A stretch of 64,000 bases of DNA from assembly GCA_023411555.1 (NCBI GenBank), contig JAEYOQ010000057.1, positions 62,001-126,000 of the forward strand. Direction: 5' to 3'. Under the pieces are notes generated by a model. It worked only from the letters and a program-made list of their open reading frames with translations. It made no database searches and had not been told where the DNA came from. This document shows positions 27,683 through 35,440 of this stretch, in pieces (positions within the stretch are counted from its first letter, which is position 1; each line of letters starts with the position of its first letter). The DNA comes from Bacillota bacterium (GTDB lineage Bacteria > Bacillota > Clostridia > Lachnospirales > Lachnospiraceae). Made by a program: the position numbers and the translations under genes.

Positions 27683-28411
27683 ATGAGGAAAGTAAGTTGT
27701 CTCTTGCTAAGTATACTAATGGTTATATCTTTGATGACAGGCTGTAATAAGTCAGGAGCGAATGGAGAGCCAGGAGCAGATAACGTCATTGATGTATCGG
27801 AAATGGCACAGTTTAAGGGACCGAAAAAGGGTGATACGGTAGCAGAAATCGTAATTCGTGATTATGGGTCAATCTACGTCCGCTTCTTCAGTGATGCCGC
27901 ACCAAAAGCAGTTGAGAATTTTATTACCCATGCGAACGAAGGCTACTATGATGGAGTGGTTTTTCATCGTATCATAAAGGATTTCATGATTCAAGGTGGA
28001 GATCCCACCGGTACAGGAAGGGGTGGTGAAAGTATCTGGGGCAAGAGCTTTGAAGATGAATTCTCAGAAGAGCTTCAACCATACCGAGGAGCACTTTGCA
28101 TGGCCAATGCCGGACCGGGAACGAATGGTAGTCAGTTCTTTCTGGTTCAATCCGGTCAAACCTATGATAAGGCCATGCTGGATCAGATAACGGCAAGATA
28201 TAAAGTGGAATTTGATGCTCAATCACAAAAAGCCTACAGTGAGGTAGGCGGCACTCCCTGGTTATATCGGATGCATACGGTTTTCGGACAGATTTATCAG
28301 GGCTATGAAGTACTGGATGCAGTGGCCAATGTGGACATGAAGGATGCCAACAGTGGAATTCCTGCGAAGGAAGTTGTAATAGAGACAGTGAAAGTGTCAG
28401 AATATGAATAG
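27683..28411 (+). CDS. Lipoprotein peptidyl-prolyl isomerase (cyclophilin type)
   Basis: The 242-residue product begins with a lipoprotein signal (MRKVSCLLLSILMVISLMTGC) and then a cyclophilin domain: FFSDAAPKAVENFITHANEGYYDGVVFHRIIKDFMIQGGDPTGTGRGGESIWG, with the catalytic FHR arginine and QGGD, then CMANAGPGTNGSQFFL. It should catalyse proline cis-trans isomerisation on the outer face of the membrane, helping secreted proteins fold. The domain has a small insertion (ARYKVEFDAQSQKAYSEVGGTPW) before the final HTVFGQIYQGYEVLD. The ATG at 27683 gives the lipobox; a TTG at 27659 is possible but would spoil the signal. Confidence 0.9.
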   Translation: MRKVSCLLLSILMVISLMTGCNKSGANGEPGADNVIDVSEMAQFKGPKKGDTVAEIVIRDYGSIYVRFFSDAAPKAVENFITHANEGYYDGVVFHRIIKDFMIQGGDPTGTGRGGESIWGKSFEDEFSEELQPYRGALCMANAGPGTNGSQFFLVQSGQTYDKAMLDQITARYKVEFDAQSQKAYSEVGGTPWLYRMHTVFGQIYQGYEVLDAVANVDMKDANSGIPAKEVVIETVKVSEYE

Positions 28412-28468
28412 AGAAAGACTTTGAATGATAAATATTTGTAAAAGTTAATTATTGCCTACTTTTTTGAA

Positions 28469-28497
28469 TTGACATATCAAAGATGTTGTTGTAATAT
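28469..28497 (+). promoter_or_regulatory. Promoter of the lysine-riboswitch transcript
   Basis: TTGACA at 28469-28474 and TAATAT at 28492-28497 with a 17-nt spacer, directly before the riboswitch aptamer. Confidence 0.8.
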
Positions 28498-28509
28498 AAT
28501 AGCGTAATT

Positions 28510-28773
28510 TCATAAGACCTCATCTTCACGGATGGGGTAGAGGCGCGATATTTAATAGTCTGTAGAGGAGCCTAGGGAGCATTGATCCTATGGAGAAGGA
28601 AATATCGCCGAAGTTTATAGTACCCCCCGGTACTATATGCTGGGTCTGCAGTTAAGAGCTGCAGGACTGTCTTGGTGAGCTACCCGGCTTGCCAAGTTGT
28701 GCTATCTCATTAGGGATTTTGGGGACTTAGGCGTAAGCGCATTTATTAACCTGAGTGAACCTCAGGTTTTTTT
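28510..28773 (+). promoter_or_regulatory. Lysine riboswitch (L box)
   Basis: The leader contains the conserved AGAGGCGCGAT (28539-28549), GGAGAAGGAAA followed by TATCGCCGAAG (about 28592-28612), GGTACTATATGCTGGGTCTG and a CTGCAGTTAAGAGCTGCAG hairpin, in the order of the L-box aptamer. It ends with an intrinsic terminator, AACCTGAG (28748-28755) pairing with CTCAGGTT (28761-28768) before T7. Lysine binding should favour termination and switch off the importer genes that follow. Confidence 0.92.
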
Positions 28774-28923
28774 ATTACTTAATTATACATATCTGAAATA
28801 TCATTTATGTAATAAAAATTCCGCTTAGTTTATTACCCAAAAACAAAGGCATCTGTTCTTTGATGGAATAGCAGATGGAGATTTATATCACAATAATATT
28901 ATTTAGAAACGGGAGGAATTTTT

Positions 28924-29733
28924 ATGAAGAAGAGAATTGCAATACTAATGATTCTTGCTATGACAGTTGTTATGATGGCAGGTTGTGCAAAGAAGGATGA
29001 CGGAAAATTCCGTGTAGGAATGGAAGCAGGTTATGCCCCCTTTAACTGGACTCAGTCTGATAGTTCAAAGGGTGGGGTGCCGATAGAAGGAAGCAAGGAA
29101 TTCGCAGGTGGTTATGATGTTGAGATTGCTAAGAAGATTGCAGAGAGCTTAGGAAAAGAGTTGGTTATTGTTAAGACTGAGTGGGATGGTTTGGTACCTG
29201 CATTAACCTCTGGTAAGATTGATGCAATCATCGCAGGTATGTCTCCTACTGCTGAGCGTAAGGAAACAATTGATTTCTCAGACAATTACTATAAATCTGA
29301 TTTGGTAATGGTAGTGAAGAAGGGCGGAGCCTTTGAAGGCGCTACTTCTATTCAGGATTTCTCAGGAGCAAAGATTACCGCACAGCTGAATACCTTCCAC
29401 TATTCCGTAATTGAGCAAATCAACGGTGTAAATATGCAGCCGGCGATGGACAGCTTCCCAGCAATGAGAGTTGCTCTGGAATCCGGTGTGATAGATGGAT
29501 ATGTATCTGAGCGTCCGGAGGGCGTAAGCGCTTCAACAGCAAATGAGAACTTTGCTATGGTAGTGTTTACAGATGGATTTGTTACCTCCGAAGATGATAC
29601 GGCAATTGCTGTAGGTATCAAAAAGGGTAGTGAGTTAACTTCAAAAATAAATGAAACTTTAGCTGGTATATCAGAAGAGGAACGTATCAGCATTATGGAC
29701 ACTGCTATAGCAAATCAACCTGCAGCAGAATAG
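28924..29733 (+). CDS. Amino acid ABC transporter binding lipoprotein (probably lysine)
   Basis: The 269-residue protein has a lipoprotein signal ending MMAGC (C21) and a family-3 solute-binding fold: FRVGMEAGYAPFNWTQ, GGYDVEIAKKIAESLGKEL, WDGLVPALTSGKIDAIIAGMSPTAERKETIDFS and IAVGIKKGSELTSKIN. It should capture a polar amino acid outside the membrane. The L-box upstream makes lysine the likely ligand. A GGGAGG site precedes the ATG. The gap to the permease holds a hairpin, as often seen where binding protein must exceed membrane components. Confidence 0.9.
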   Translation: MKKRIAILMILAMTVVMMAGCAKKDDGKFRVGMEAGYAPFNWTQSDSSKGGVPIEGSKEFAGGYDVEIAKKIAESLGKELVIVKTEWDGLVPALTSGKIDAIIAGMSPTAERKETIDFSDNYYKSDLVMVVKKGGAFEGATSIQDFSGAKITAQLNTFHYSVIEQINGVNMQPAMDSFPAMRVALESGVIDGYVSERPEGVSASTANENFAMVVFTDGFVTSEDDTAIAVGIKKGSELTSKINETLAGISEEERISIMDTAIANQPAAE

Positions 29734-29745
29734 AAATGAACTTAG

Positions 29746-29785
29746 AGGCTGTCCAAATATTATTATTAAGTTTTGGGCAGCCTTT
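29746..29785 (+). terminator. Intra-operon hairpin after the binding protein gene
   Basis: AGGCTGTCCAAA pairs with TTTTGGGCAGCCT and is followed by TTAA. It may cause partial termination or stabilise the upstream mRNA. The rest of the gap to 30072 shows no further gene, riboswitch or clear promoter. Confidence 0.6.
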
Positions 29786-30072
29786 AATCATGAATGACAC
29801 ATAAAGCCTGAATAAAGCTGACATTTCTAGATACATGATACATAAAAGTTGACGAGGCTGTGTTGTCTTAACGAGGATAGAAGGCTGATATGGCTGGATT
29901 CCTTCAAAATTTTTGAATACTGGCGATTACTAGTCTATGTGGTAATACTACTTAAGACAGTAATGCTATGTGATAAGTAAATATAAAATCACCCATATGG
30001 TAATGAATATAGTAGGAGTGCTTCTCCAAATATTCAGAGATATGCTTAGGTGAAGGAAAGGCTTGGTGCAAT

Positions 30073-30840
30073 ATGACTTGGGAATGGTTTGCAAGAATCG
30101 TCTCCGAAAATTACCCTATGTTCCTAAGAGGAGCAGGTGTAACTCTGTTAATCTCCATTATAGGCACGATACTTGGTGCGATCATTGGTTTACTGATCGG
30201 CACGATTCGTACAATACCTACGCCGGATAAGGGAGCGAAAAGAATATTATTGAATATTATAAATGCTATTCTTACTGCGTATGTGGAATTTTTCCGCGGA
30301 ACTCCCATGATTGTGCAGGCAATGGTTATTTATTACGGTTCTGCAATGGCCCTCGGTATCGATATGGATCGTACAGCAGCAGCTATATTTATCGTATCCA
30401 TCAATACAGGTGCATATACGGCGGAGATTGTTCGTGGTGGTATTATCTCTATCGACAAAGGTCAATTCGAGGCAGCTCACGCAATTGGTATGAATCATAT
30501 CAAGACTATGCTTAATGTTGTATTACCCCAGGTTCTTCGTAATATTCTACCTGCAATCGGTAACGAATTTGTTATTAATATTAAGGATACCTCAGTTCTT
30601 AACGTAATCTCCGTATCAGAATTATTCTTCCAGGCGAAGTCTGTTGCGGGCAATAACTTTAGATACTTTGAGACCATGACAGTAGCATGTATTATTTATC
30701 TGGTAATGACTTTGACCGTAACCAGAATTCTTCGTTTGATCGAGAGAAAGCTGGAGGGACCAGAGAATTTTATCGTTATCCCGGGTAACCAGATGCAGGT
30801 CGAACGACCGGAAGATCATGTGAAGAAGCTTCGTGGCTAA
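30073..30840 (+). CDS. Amino acid ABC transporter permease
   Basis: The 255-residue membrane protein is a HisM/GlnP-type permease: GAGVTLLISIIGTILGAIIGLLIG, TAYVEFFRGTPMIVQ, NTGAYTAEIVRGGIISIDKGQFEAAHAIGM with the EAA loop that contacts the ATPase, and LPQVLRNILPAIGNEFVINIKDTSVL. It forms the channel of the importer, probably as a homodimer since only one permease gene is present. The ATPase gene begins 15 nt after its stop. Confidence 0.93.
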   Translation: MTWEWFARIVSENYPMFLRGAGVTLLISIIGTILGAIIGLLIGTIRTIPTPDKGAKRILLNIINAILTAYVEFFRGTPMIVQAMVIYYGSAMALGIDMDRTAAAIFIVSINTGAYTAEIVRGGIISIDKGQFEAAHAIGMNHIKTMLNVVLPQVLRNILPAIGNEFVINIKDTSVLNVISVSELFFQAKSVAGNNFRYFETMTVACIIYLVMTLTVTRILRLIERKLEGPENFIVIPGNQMQVERPEDHVKKLRG

Positions 30841-30855
30841 GAAATGGAGGCAAAG

Positions 30856-31596
30856 ATGGATAGAGTTATTGAGGTTCAACATTTAAAAAAATCCTTTGGT
30901 GAGAATGAGATCCTTAAGGATATCGATTTCTCCGTTAATAAGGGAGAAGTAGTATGCATCATCGGTTCTTCCGGTTCCGGTAAGTCTACGTTACTGCGTT
31001 GTATTAACCTGCTGGAGAAGCCCACGGATGGTGCCATAATCTATAACGGTGAGAATATTCTGGATGATAAGCATGATATTTATGAGTACCGTACCAAGCT
31101 GGGTATGGTGTTCCAGCAGTTTAATCTATTTAATAACCATAATGTACTAAGTAACTGTACTGTAGGGCAGATAAAGGTATTGAAGCGTTCAAAGGAAGAG
31201 GCTGAAAAGGTTGCATTAAAGTACTTAAAGATTGTAGGTATGGACCAGTATGTGAATGCAAAGCCAAAACAGCTCTCCGGCGGACAGAAGCAGAGAGTGG
31301 CCATAGCAAGAGCCTTGTCGATGGAGCCGGATGTATTATTATTCGATGAGCCAACATCAGCACTAGATCCTGAGATGGTCGGTGAGGTCCTAGCCGTAAT
31401 GAAGGAGCTGGCAAAGACCGGACTTACCATGCTAGTTGTAACTCATGAGATGGGCTTTGCAAAAGAGGTTTCTAATCGTGTCGTATTCATGGACAAGGGA
31501 GTTATTGCAGAGGAGGGTACTCCGGAGCAGATCTTCAACCATCCGACGCAGGATAGAACGAAAGAGTTCTTAAAGAGAGTATTAAAGGAGCAATAG
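30856..31596 (+). CDS. Amino acid ABC transporter ATPase
   Basis: The 246-residue protein is a GlnQ-type ATPase with Walker A GSSGSGKS (37-44, K43), Q-loop MVFQQFNLFNNH, signature LSGGQKQRVAIARAL, Walker B VLLFDEPTSALDPE and switch VVTHEMGF. It powers uptake by the neighbouring permease. The start at 30856 is preferred because GGAGG at 30846-30850 is 5 nt upstream; the in-frame ATG at 30844 overlaps that site. Confidence 0.94.
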   Translation: MDRVIEVQHLKKSFGENEILKDIDFSVNKGEVVCIIGSSGSGKSTLLRCINLLEKPTDGAIIYNGENILDDKHDIYEYRTKLGMVFQQFNLFNNHNVLSNCTVGQIKVLKRSKEEAEKVALKYLKIVGMDQYVNAKPKQLSGGQKQRVAIARALSMEPDVLLFDEPTSALDPEMVGEVLAVMKELAKTGLTMLVVTHEMGFAKEVSNRVVFMDKGVIAEEGTPEQIFNHPTQDRTKEFLKRVLKEQ

Positions 31597-31642
31597 TATA
31601 TAAGATTAAGACGTATTTTACGAGCTCTAGTGTCATAAACAT

Positions 31643-31686
31643 AACGCGTTCAAAATAACTTTAAGTTAAATTGGACGCGTTTTTTG
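31643..31686 (+). terminator. Terminator of the lysine importer operon
   Basis: AACGCGTTCAA (31643-31653) pairs with TTGGACGCGTT (31671-31681) apart from one mismatch and is followed by a T-run. Confidence 0.8.
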
Positions 31687-31725
31687 CTATATGCTGACTG
31701 TAATATATCATAAGAGGGAGGACTC

Positions 31726-31755
31726 TTGGCAGGATTGATTTTTTGATGGTATAAT
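31726..31755 (+). promoter_or_regulatory. Promoter of the amidase gene
   Basis: TTGGCA at 31726-31731 and TATAAT at 31750-31755 with an 18-nt spacer, so that the two-hairpin repeat that follows lies in the 5' untranslated leader. Confidence 0.6.
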
Positions 31756-31770
31756 GGTGATAATTGGTAT

Positions 31771-31860
31771 AGTGTGAAAATAAAAAGCTATTTTCACACT
31801 TAGAAGTTTGTGCCTGCGTCTTCCTCGGCACAAACTAACAAAAAGGGCAGGCATGTTTAG
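31771..31860 (+). repeat. Two-hairpin intergenic repeat, copy A
   Basis: Hairpin 1 is a perfect 12-bp stem, AGTGTGAAAATA (31771-31782) with TATTTTCACACT (31789-31800). Hairpin 2 is a perfect 10-bp stem, AGTTTGTGCC (31805-31814) with GGCACAAACT (31827-31836), loop containing TCCTC. A conserved tail with AAAGGGCAGGCATGT follows. The same layout recurs at 49081. It sits between promoter and amidase start. Confidence 0.75.
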
Positions 31861-31886
31861 TTAGTATGTATAAAGGAGACGATAAC

Positions 31887-33236
31887 ATGACGAAATTGAA
31901 TGAAATTACAATAGTTAGATTGCAGGCTATGTATCAGAATAAGACATTAGCTGTAAAGGAAGTGGTGATGACCTATCTTGATCGGATTAAGAGGTATGAC
32001 CAGGGGGAGGATGGACTCAACAGTGTGCTTGAGATTAATCCGGATGCACTTAAGATAGCAGAGGAGCTTGACACGATCGGATATCAGGAGGATATGCTAC
32101 TTTACGGTGTTCCGGTCTTGATCAAGGATAATATCGATACAGCAGATCAGATGCATACCTCAGCAGGGTCACTTGCCTTAGCTGATTCGATTGCATCTGT
32201 GGATGCGGAGCTTGTGAAACGATTACGAGCCTGTGGTGCGGTCATACTTGGTAAAACCAATATGACGGAATTTGCGAATTACATGACAGATAATATGCCC
32301 AATGGTTACAGTTCAAGGGGAGGTAAGGTTAAGCATGCCTATAGCAGAGAGGAGGATCCATCCGGCTCCAGTACCGGTTCTGGTGTTGCTGTTACAGCTA
32401 ATCTGTGTCTAGCCTCCATCGGAACAGATACCTGTAATTCCATCGTAGGTCCCGGTATTGCCAGTGGTATCGTGGGCTTTCGTCCTAGCACCAGTGCCAT
32501 CAGCCAGCAGGGGATCATCCCGATTAGCTTTACACTGGATACTGCGGGACCATTTACCAGAACAGTGGAGGATGCAGCAATTCTCTTTGCCGCCTTATCA
32601 GGTCAAGAGGTTGTAAGAGATACGGGGGCGAGTATTCAGGGTAAAGTCATCGCTTATAATACCTGGAGGGCGAAGCAATCGGAGGAGTGGCTTGAATATA
32701 CGGAGAAAGCAGTTCAGAAGCTGGAGGAAGCAGGTGCTGTTATAAAGAGGATGGAGATTCCTGAGACTCCTTATATTGAGGATGTTATGAAATATGAATT
32801 TAAGCATGCTATGAATCAGTATCTGAAAGGTCTACCAGCCAATTATCCGATAAAGACACTCAAGGATATCATCGATTATAATAACCGACATGCACAAGAT
32901 GCCCTCCGATATGGACAGACCTTACTGGTGGATGCGGAAGAGAATACTTCAGGGAACTTAGATGATGCACCTTATCAGATTATTCTGAAGGACCGGAAGG
33001 AATGGATGAAGAGGATCAGGGAGCAGCTCAAGGGCACAGACTTCTGTATCATGTATAGCTTTAACAATATCCTTCAGTATACCGAGCTGCCTGCAATCAC
33101 GATACCCTATGGGGTGAAGGCGGATGGTACGCCGGAAGTACTACAGCTGACAGCATTGACGGATAAGGGGTTGTTGGAGTATGCTTATATGGTAGAGAGG
33201 ACCATCGGCAATCGAATTGAGCCGAAATTGGACTAG
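31887..33236 (+). CDS. Amidase-signature family hydrolase
   Basis: The 449-residue protein belongs to the amidase-signature family (GatA/fatty-acid-amide-hydrolase type) that uses a Ser-cisSer-Lys triad. K80 lies in GVPVLIKDNIDT, the cis-Ser region is DPSGSSTGSG (158-167) and the nucleophile is probably S185. The normally conserved GTDTGGSI stretch reads GTDTCNSI here, so the oxyanion region deviates. The substrate amide is unknown. The ATG at 31887 follows AAAGGAG; an earlier start at 31866 lacks a ribosome site. No GatB/GatC neighbours, so this is not the tRNA amidotransferase. Confidence 0.85.
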   Translation: MTKLNEITIVRLQAMYQNKTLAVKEVVMTYLDRIKRYDQGEDGLNSVLEINPDALKIAEELDTIGYQEDMLLYGVPVLIKDNIDTADQMHTSAGSLALADSIASVDAELVKRLRACGAVILGKTNMTEFANYMTDNMPNGYSSRGGKVKHAYSREEDPSGSSTGSGVAVTANLCLASIGTDTCNSIVGPGIASGIVGFRPSTSAISQQGIIPISFTLDTAGPFTRTVEDAAILFAALSGQEVVRDTGASIQGKVIAYNTWRAKQSEEWLEYTEKAVQKLEEAGAVIKRMEIPETPYIEDVMKYEFKHAMNQYLKGLPANYPIKTLKDIIDYNNRHAQDALRYGQTLLVDAEENTSGNLDDAPYQIILKDRKEWMKRIREQLKGTDFCIMYSFNNILQYTELPAITIPYGVKADGTPEVLQLTALTDKGLLEYAYMVERTIGNRIEPKLD

Positions 33237-33270
33237 TATAATAGTTATTTAATATGGGAGGTAAGTAAGG

Positions 33271-33864
33271 ATGGGTAAATTATTGTATCAGGGACATGGA
33301 AGCTATCGTATAATAAGCAACGATCAAGTAGTAATCTATGTTGATCCATATGCAGGGAAGGGATATGAGGTTCCGGCGGATCTCATTCTTGTAACTCATC
33401 AGCATGGAGATCATAATCAAGTACAGCTCGTTGCTAAGAAACCCGGCTGCATAGTCATTCAGGAGAAGGAGGCTCTTGTAGCAGGACAATATCAGAGCTT
33501 CGATGTTCAAGGTATTCACATTCAAGCAGTACCAGCCTATAATCAAAATCACAGAAGAGAGGAGTCTGTCGGCTATATTATTACTGTGGATAATAGAAAG
33601 CTTTACTGCTCCGGGGACACCTCCACCACTGAAGAAATGAAGGATATGGCAGCCTTGCAATTAGATTATGCCTTGCTACCGATCGACGGTATCTATAATA
33701 TGGATGCGAGAGAAGCGACAGACTGTGCCGAACTGATTGGGGCTAAGCATTCTATCCCGATTCATATGAAGCCCGGCGCCTTATTCGATCGTAGTATGGC
33801 AGAGGAGTTTACTGCCAAGAGTCGGCTGATTGTGAAGGATGGGGAAGAAATTCAATTGAAGTAA
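33271..33864 (+). CDS. MBL-fold metallo-hydrolase
   Basis: The 197-residue protein is a UlaG/YtkL-like metallo-beta-lactamase-fold hydrolase with metal motif HQHGDH (43-48), a later H from AYNQNHRREES, YCSGDTS and the C-terminal IPIHMKP histidine. It begins 34 nt after the amidase behind GGGAGG and shares its transcript. The reaction is unknown; members include lactonases and phosphodiesterase-like enzymes. Confidence 0.85.
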   Translation: MGKLLYQGHGSYRIISNDQVVIYVDPYAGKGYEVPADLILVTHQHGDHNQVQLVAKKPGCIVIQEKEALVAGQYQSFDVQGIHIQAVPAYNQNHRREESVGYIITVDNRKLYCSGDTSTTEEMKDMAALQLDYALLPIDGIYNMDAREATDCAELIGAKHSIPIHMKPGALFDRSMAEEFTAKSRLIVKDGEEIQLK

Positions 33865-33912
33865 ATCGGATACGAAGATATTTTAGATAATAGAGATAAT
33901 ATTGATTCATGA

Positions 33913-33960
33913 AAGATGGTTATCCCAGAGACTACAAGCTTGTGGATAACTATCTTTTTT
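33913..33960 (+). terminator. Terminator of the amidase-MBL operon
   Basis: AAGATGGTTATCC (33913-33925) pairs with GGATAACTATCTT (33944-33956) with one wobble, followed by T-rich sequence that merges into the repeat at 33957. Confidence 0.75.
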
Positions 33961-34032
33961 ATTCATGACAAACAATGTGCGCGAAGTGTGTTTCTTCCGG
34001 TTTCGAGGAAATTACGTTCTATGAAATAAAAG
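33957..34032 (+). repeat. Palindromic intergenic repeat, copy 5
   Basis: TTTATTCATGACAAACAATG, GCGCGAAGTGTGTTTCTTC and a right part ending GTTCTATGAAATAAAAG match the copy at 60631 over most of its left half. It directly follows a terminator, as do the other main copies. Confidence 0.6.
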
Positions 34033-34171
34033 CCCTCCAGGTATGTATATTTTATTCACTTTGGGATGAGACTCTCGTGCATATGGAAATTGAAATTTCC
34101 TTAACTCAAACAATTTAGTAATATCATATATAGATTTTAAATTAATTAATAGGAGGATAAAGGAGAGTTAG

Positions 34172-34297
34172 ATGAGCTGCAATAAAACAATAATAGTTAA
34201 TAATATACATAAAATCCCAAAAAGTTTGTTGCTTTTTTTGACAATAAAGCTATTTACAAATAATGTATTCTGGATTATTATAAAAATATCTTTTTAA
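34172..34297 (+). CDS. Possible 41-residue leader peptide
   Basis: An ATG at 34172 behind AAAGGAG opens a 41-codon frame (MSCNKTIIVNNIHKIPKSLL..., then a hydrophobic tail) ending in TAA at 34295-34297. It overlaps the promoter proposed for the pilus operon, which argues against both being used together. No homologue is recognised; it may be fortuitous in AT-rich DNA. Confidence 0.2.
   Translation: MSCNKTIIVNNIHKIPKSLLLFLTIKLFTNNVFWIIIKISF
34238..34266 (+). promoter_or_regulatory. Probable promoter of the Tad-like pilus operon
   Basis: TTGACA at 34238-34243 and TAATGT at 34261-34266 with a 17-nt spacer, about 100 nt upstream of the first pilus gene. The leader to 34367 is AT-rich with a possible weak hairpin and no recognised riboswitch. 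Confidence 0.6.
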
Positions 34298-34367
34298 TTC
34301 TTATTGTAAACATCTATCGATCAATTTTATTTTCCCAACTTTAAAAATTTCATAAGGAGGTTTTAAT

Positions 34368-35207
34368 GTGAAGGTTTCTTTCTGGAGCAATGCTAAGGAG
34401 ATGTGTAACGTTTCAGCAAATTTAGCTGCTGTTAGTATAGCCTGTGCAATTCGAAGCTCATATTCCATTCTATCTATGGAGAATCATTTGTGTGGCCATA
34501 ACCTCGGAAAAGCATATAACGGAGGGGCAAGAGTAAATATATTGGATGACGTAGGGACTAATTATTACGACGGAAACGGTTTAGAAGGCTTACTTCGTAA
34601 GATTTATCGCGGAGACGCTCGTCCTGAAATATTGAAATCTTATATTACGGAGATCATAAATCAGCATCTGTATTACATCCCACAGAGTAGAATACTACAT
34701 AATGAAATATTTGATTATGAATTGGACCATTGCATTGAACCTCTATTTCATATGATAGAGGATAATACCGACCTGTGTTTCATTGATACAGCCAGTAATA
34801 ATAATTTAAGTACCAAAATCATTCTTGAAGAAGCAGATCTCATCGTCGTTAATCTATGCCAAAAATCAAGTGTTCTAGAGGACTTCTTTCTTAATTATTC
34901 TTCTCTTATCTCAAAATCTATTTTTATAATCAGCCATTACCATCAGCATTTTTTACATACTCTTAGGAAAATTTCCAATCATTATAAAATCTCACCAGAA
35001 TACATAATACCTTTCCCGGATAACGAAGGCTATGAAGATGCATATTATAACGGATACGTTCATGAATTTATATCCAGAAATATCAAGTGTACCAATGAAA
35101 ATCCAAATTATTTATTTACTCAAGCGGTAAAAAAGGCATCCCACATAATATTAAGAAAGACGGAAGCACTGACAAAGCAGAAGGAGATATTAATGTGTGG
35201 CAAATAA
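34368..35207 (+). CDS. TadZ/ParA-like protein without Walker A lysine
   Basis: The 279-residue product has the fold outline of a MinD/ParA/TadZ protein: MKVSFWSNAKEMCNVSANLAAVSIACAI at the N terminus, where a deviant Walker A is expected, then LCFIDTASNNN (Walker B-like) and LIVVNLCQKSS. The glycine-rich lysine motif is absent, so it is probably a pseudo-ATPase. Its C-terminal part (YIIPFPDNEGYEDAYYNGYVHEFISRNIKC) resembles that of the gene at 37142, showing duplication. The start is GTG at 34368 after AAGGAGG; the overlapping ATG at 34366 runs into a stop. Presumed role: positioning or regulating the pilus machine (inference). Confidence 0.65.
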   Translation: MKVSFWSNAKEMCNVSANLAAVSIACAIRSSYSILSMENHLCGHNLGKAYNGGARVNILDDVGTNYYDGNGLEGLLRKIYRGDARPEILKSYITEIINQHLYYIPQSRILHNEIFDYELDHCIEPLFHMIEDNTDLCFIDTASNNNLSTKIILEEADLIVVNLCQKSSVLEDFFLNYSSLISKSIFIISHYHQHFLHTLRKISNHYKISPEYIIPFPDNEGYEDAYYNGYVHEFISRNIKCTNENPNYLFTQAVKKASHIILRKTEALTKQKEILMCGK

Positions 35208-35440
35208 CTTTAAAGCATATTCTCTTAATTGGTTCAATCGGAAGCCTTCTCTTTTGTATTCTTTTATACTGTATTGGATTTTTTCAGGAAAGGTACATTA
35301 AGAAAAGACGGTCAAAGCGATTATTAATTAGACGAGATTATGCCCAGTGGAGGATTACCAGATATTATTTTTTTATACTATTTATTTTTATTATCTTATG
35401 TTTTTTAGTGATTAAATTGCTTATTAGAGGTGAAAGATGA
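35195..35440 (+). CDS. Small two-TM protein in the pilus operon
   Basis: This 81-residue protein has two hydrophobic helices (about residues 8-30 and 58-78) separated by a strongly basic loop, RYIKKRRSKRLLIRRDY. It overlaps the preceding gene by 13 nt and the next by 4 nt (ATGA), so translation is coupled. No family is recognised. It could be an inner-membrane platform accessory or a prepilin-peptidase partner; neither is supported by motifs. Confidence 0.6.
   Translation: MWQITLKHILLIGSIGSLLFCILLYCIGFFQERYIKKRRSKRLLIRRDYAQWRITRYYFFILFIFIILCFLVIKLLIRGER

Noticed and set aside
31080..31430. Two overlapping minus-strand frames opposite the ABC ATPase gene
   Set aside because: Both mirror the conserved ATPase motifs of the plus strand; composition is that of a shadow frame.
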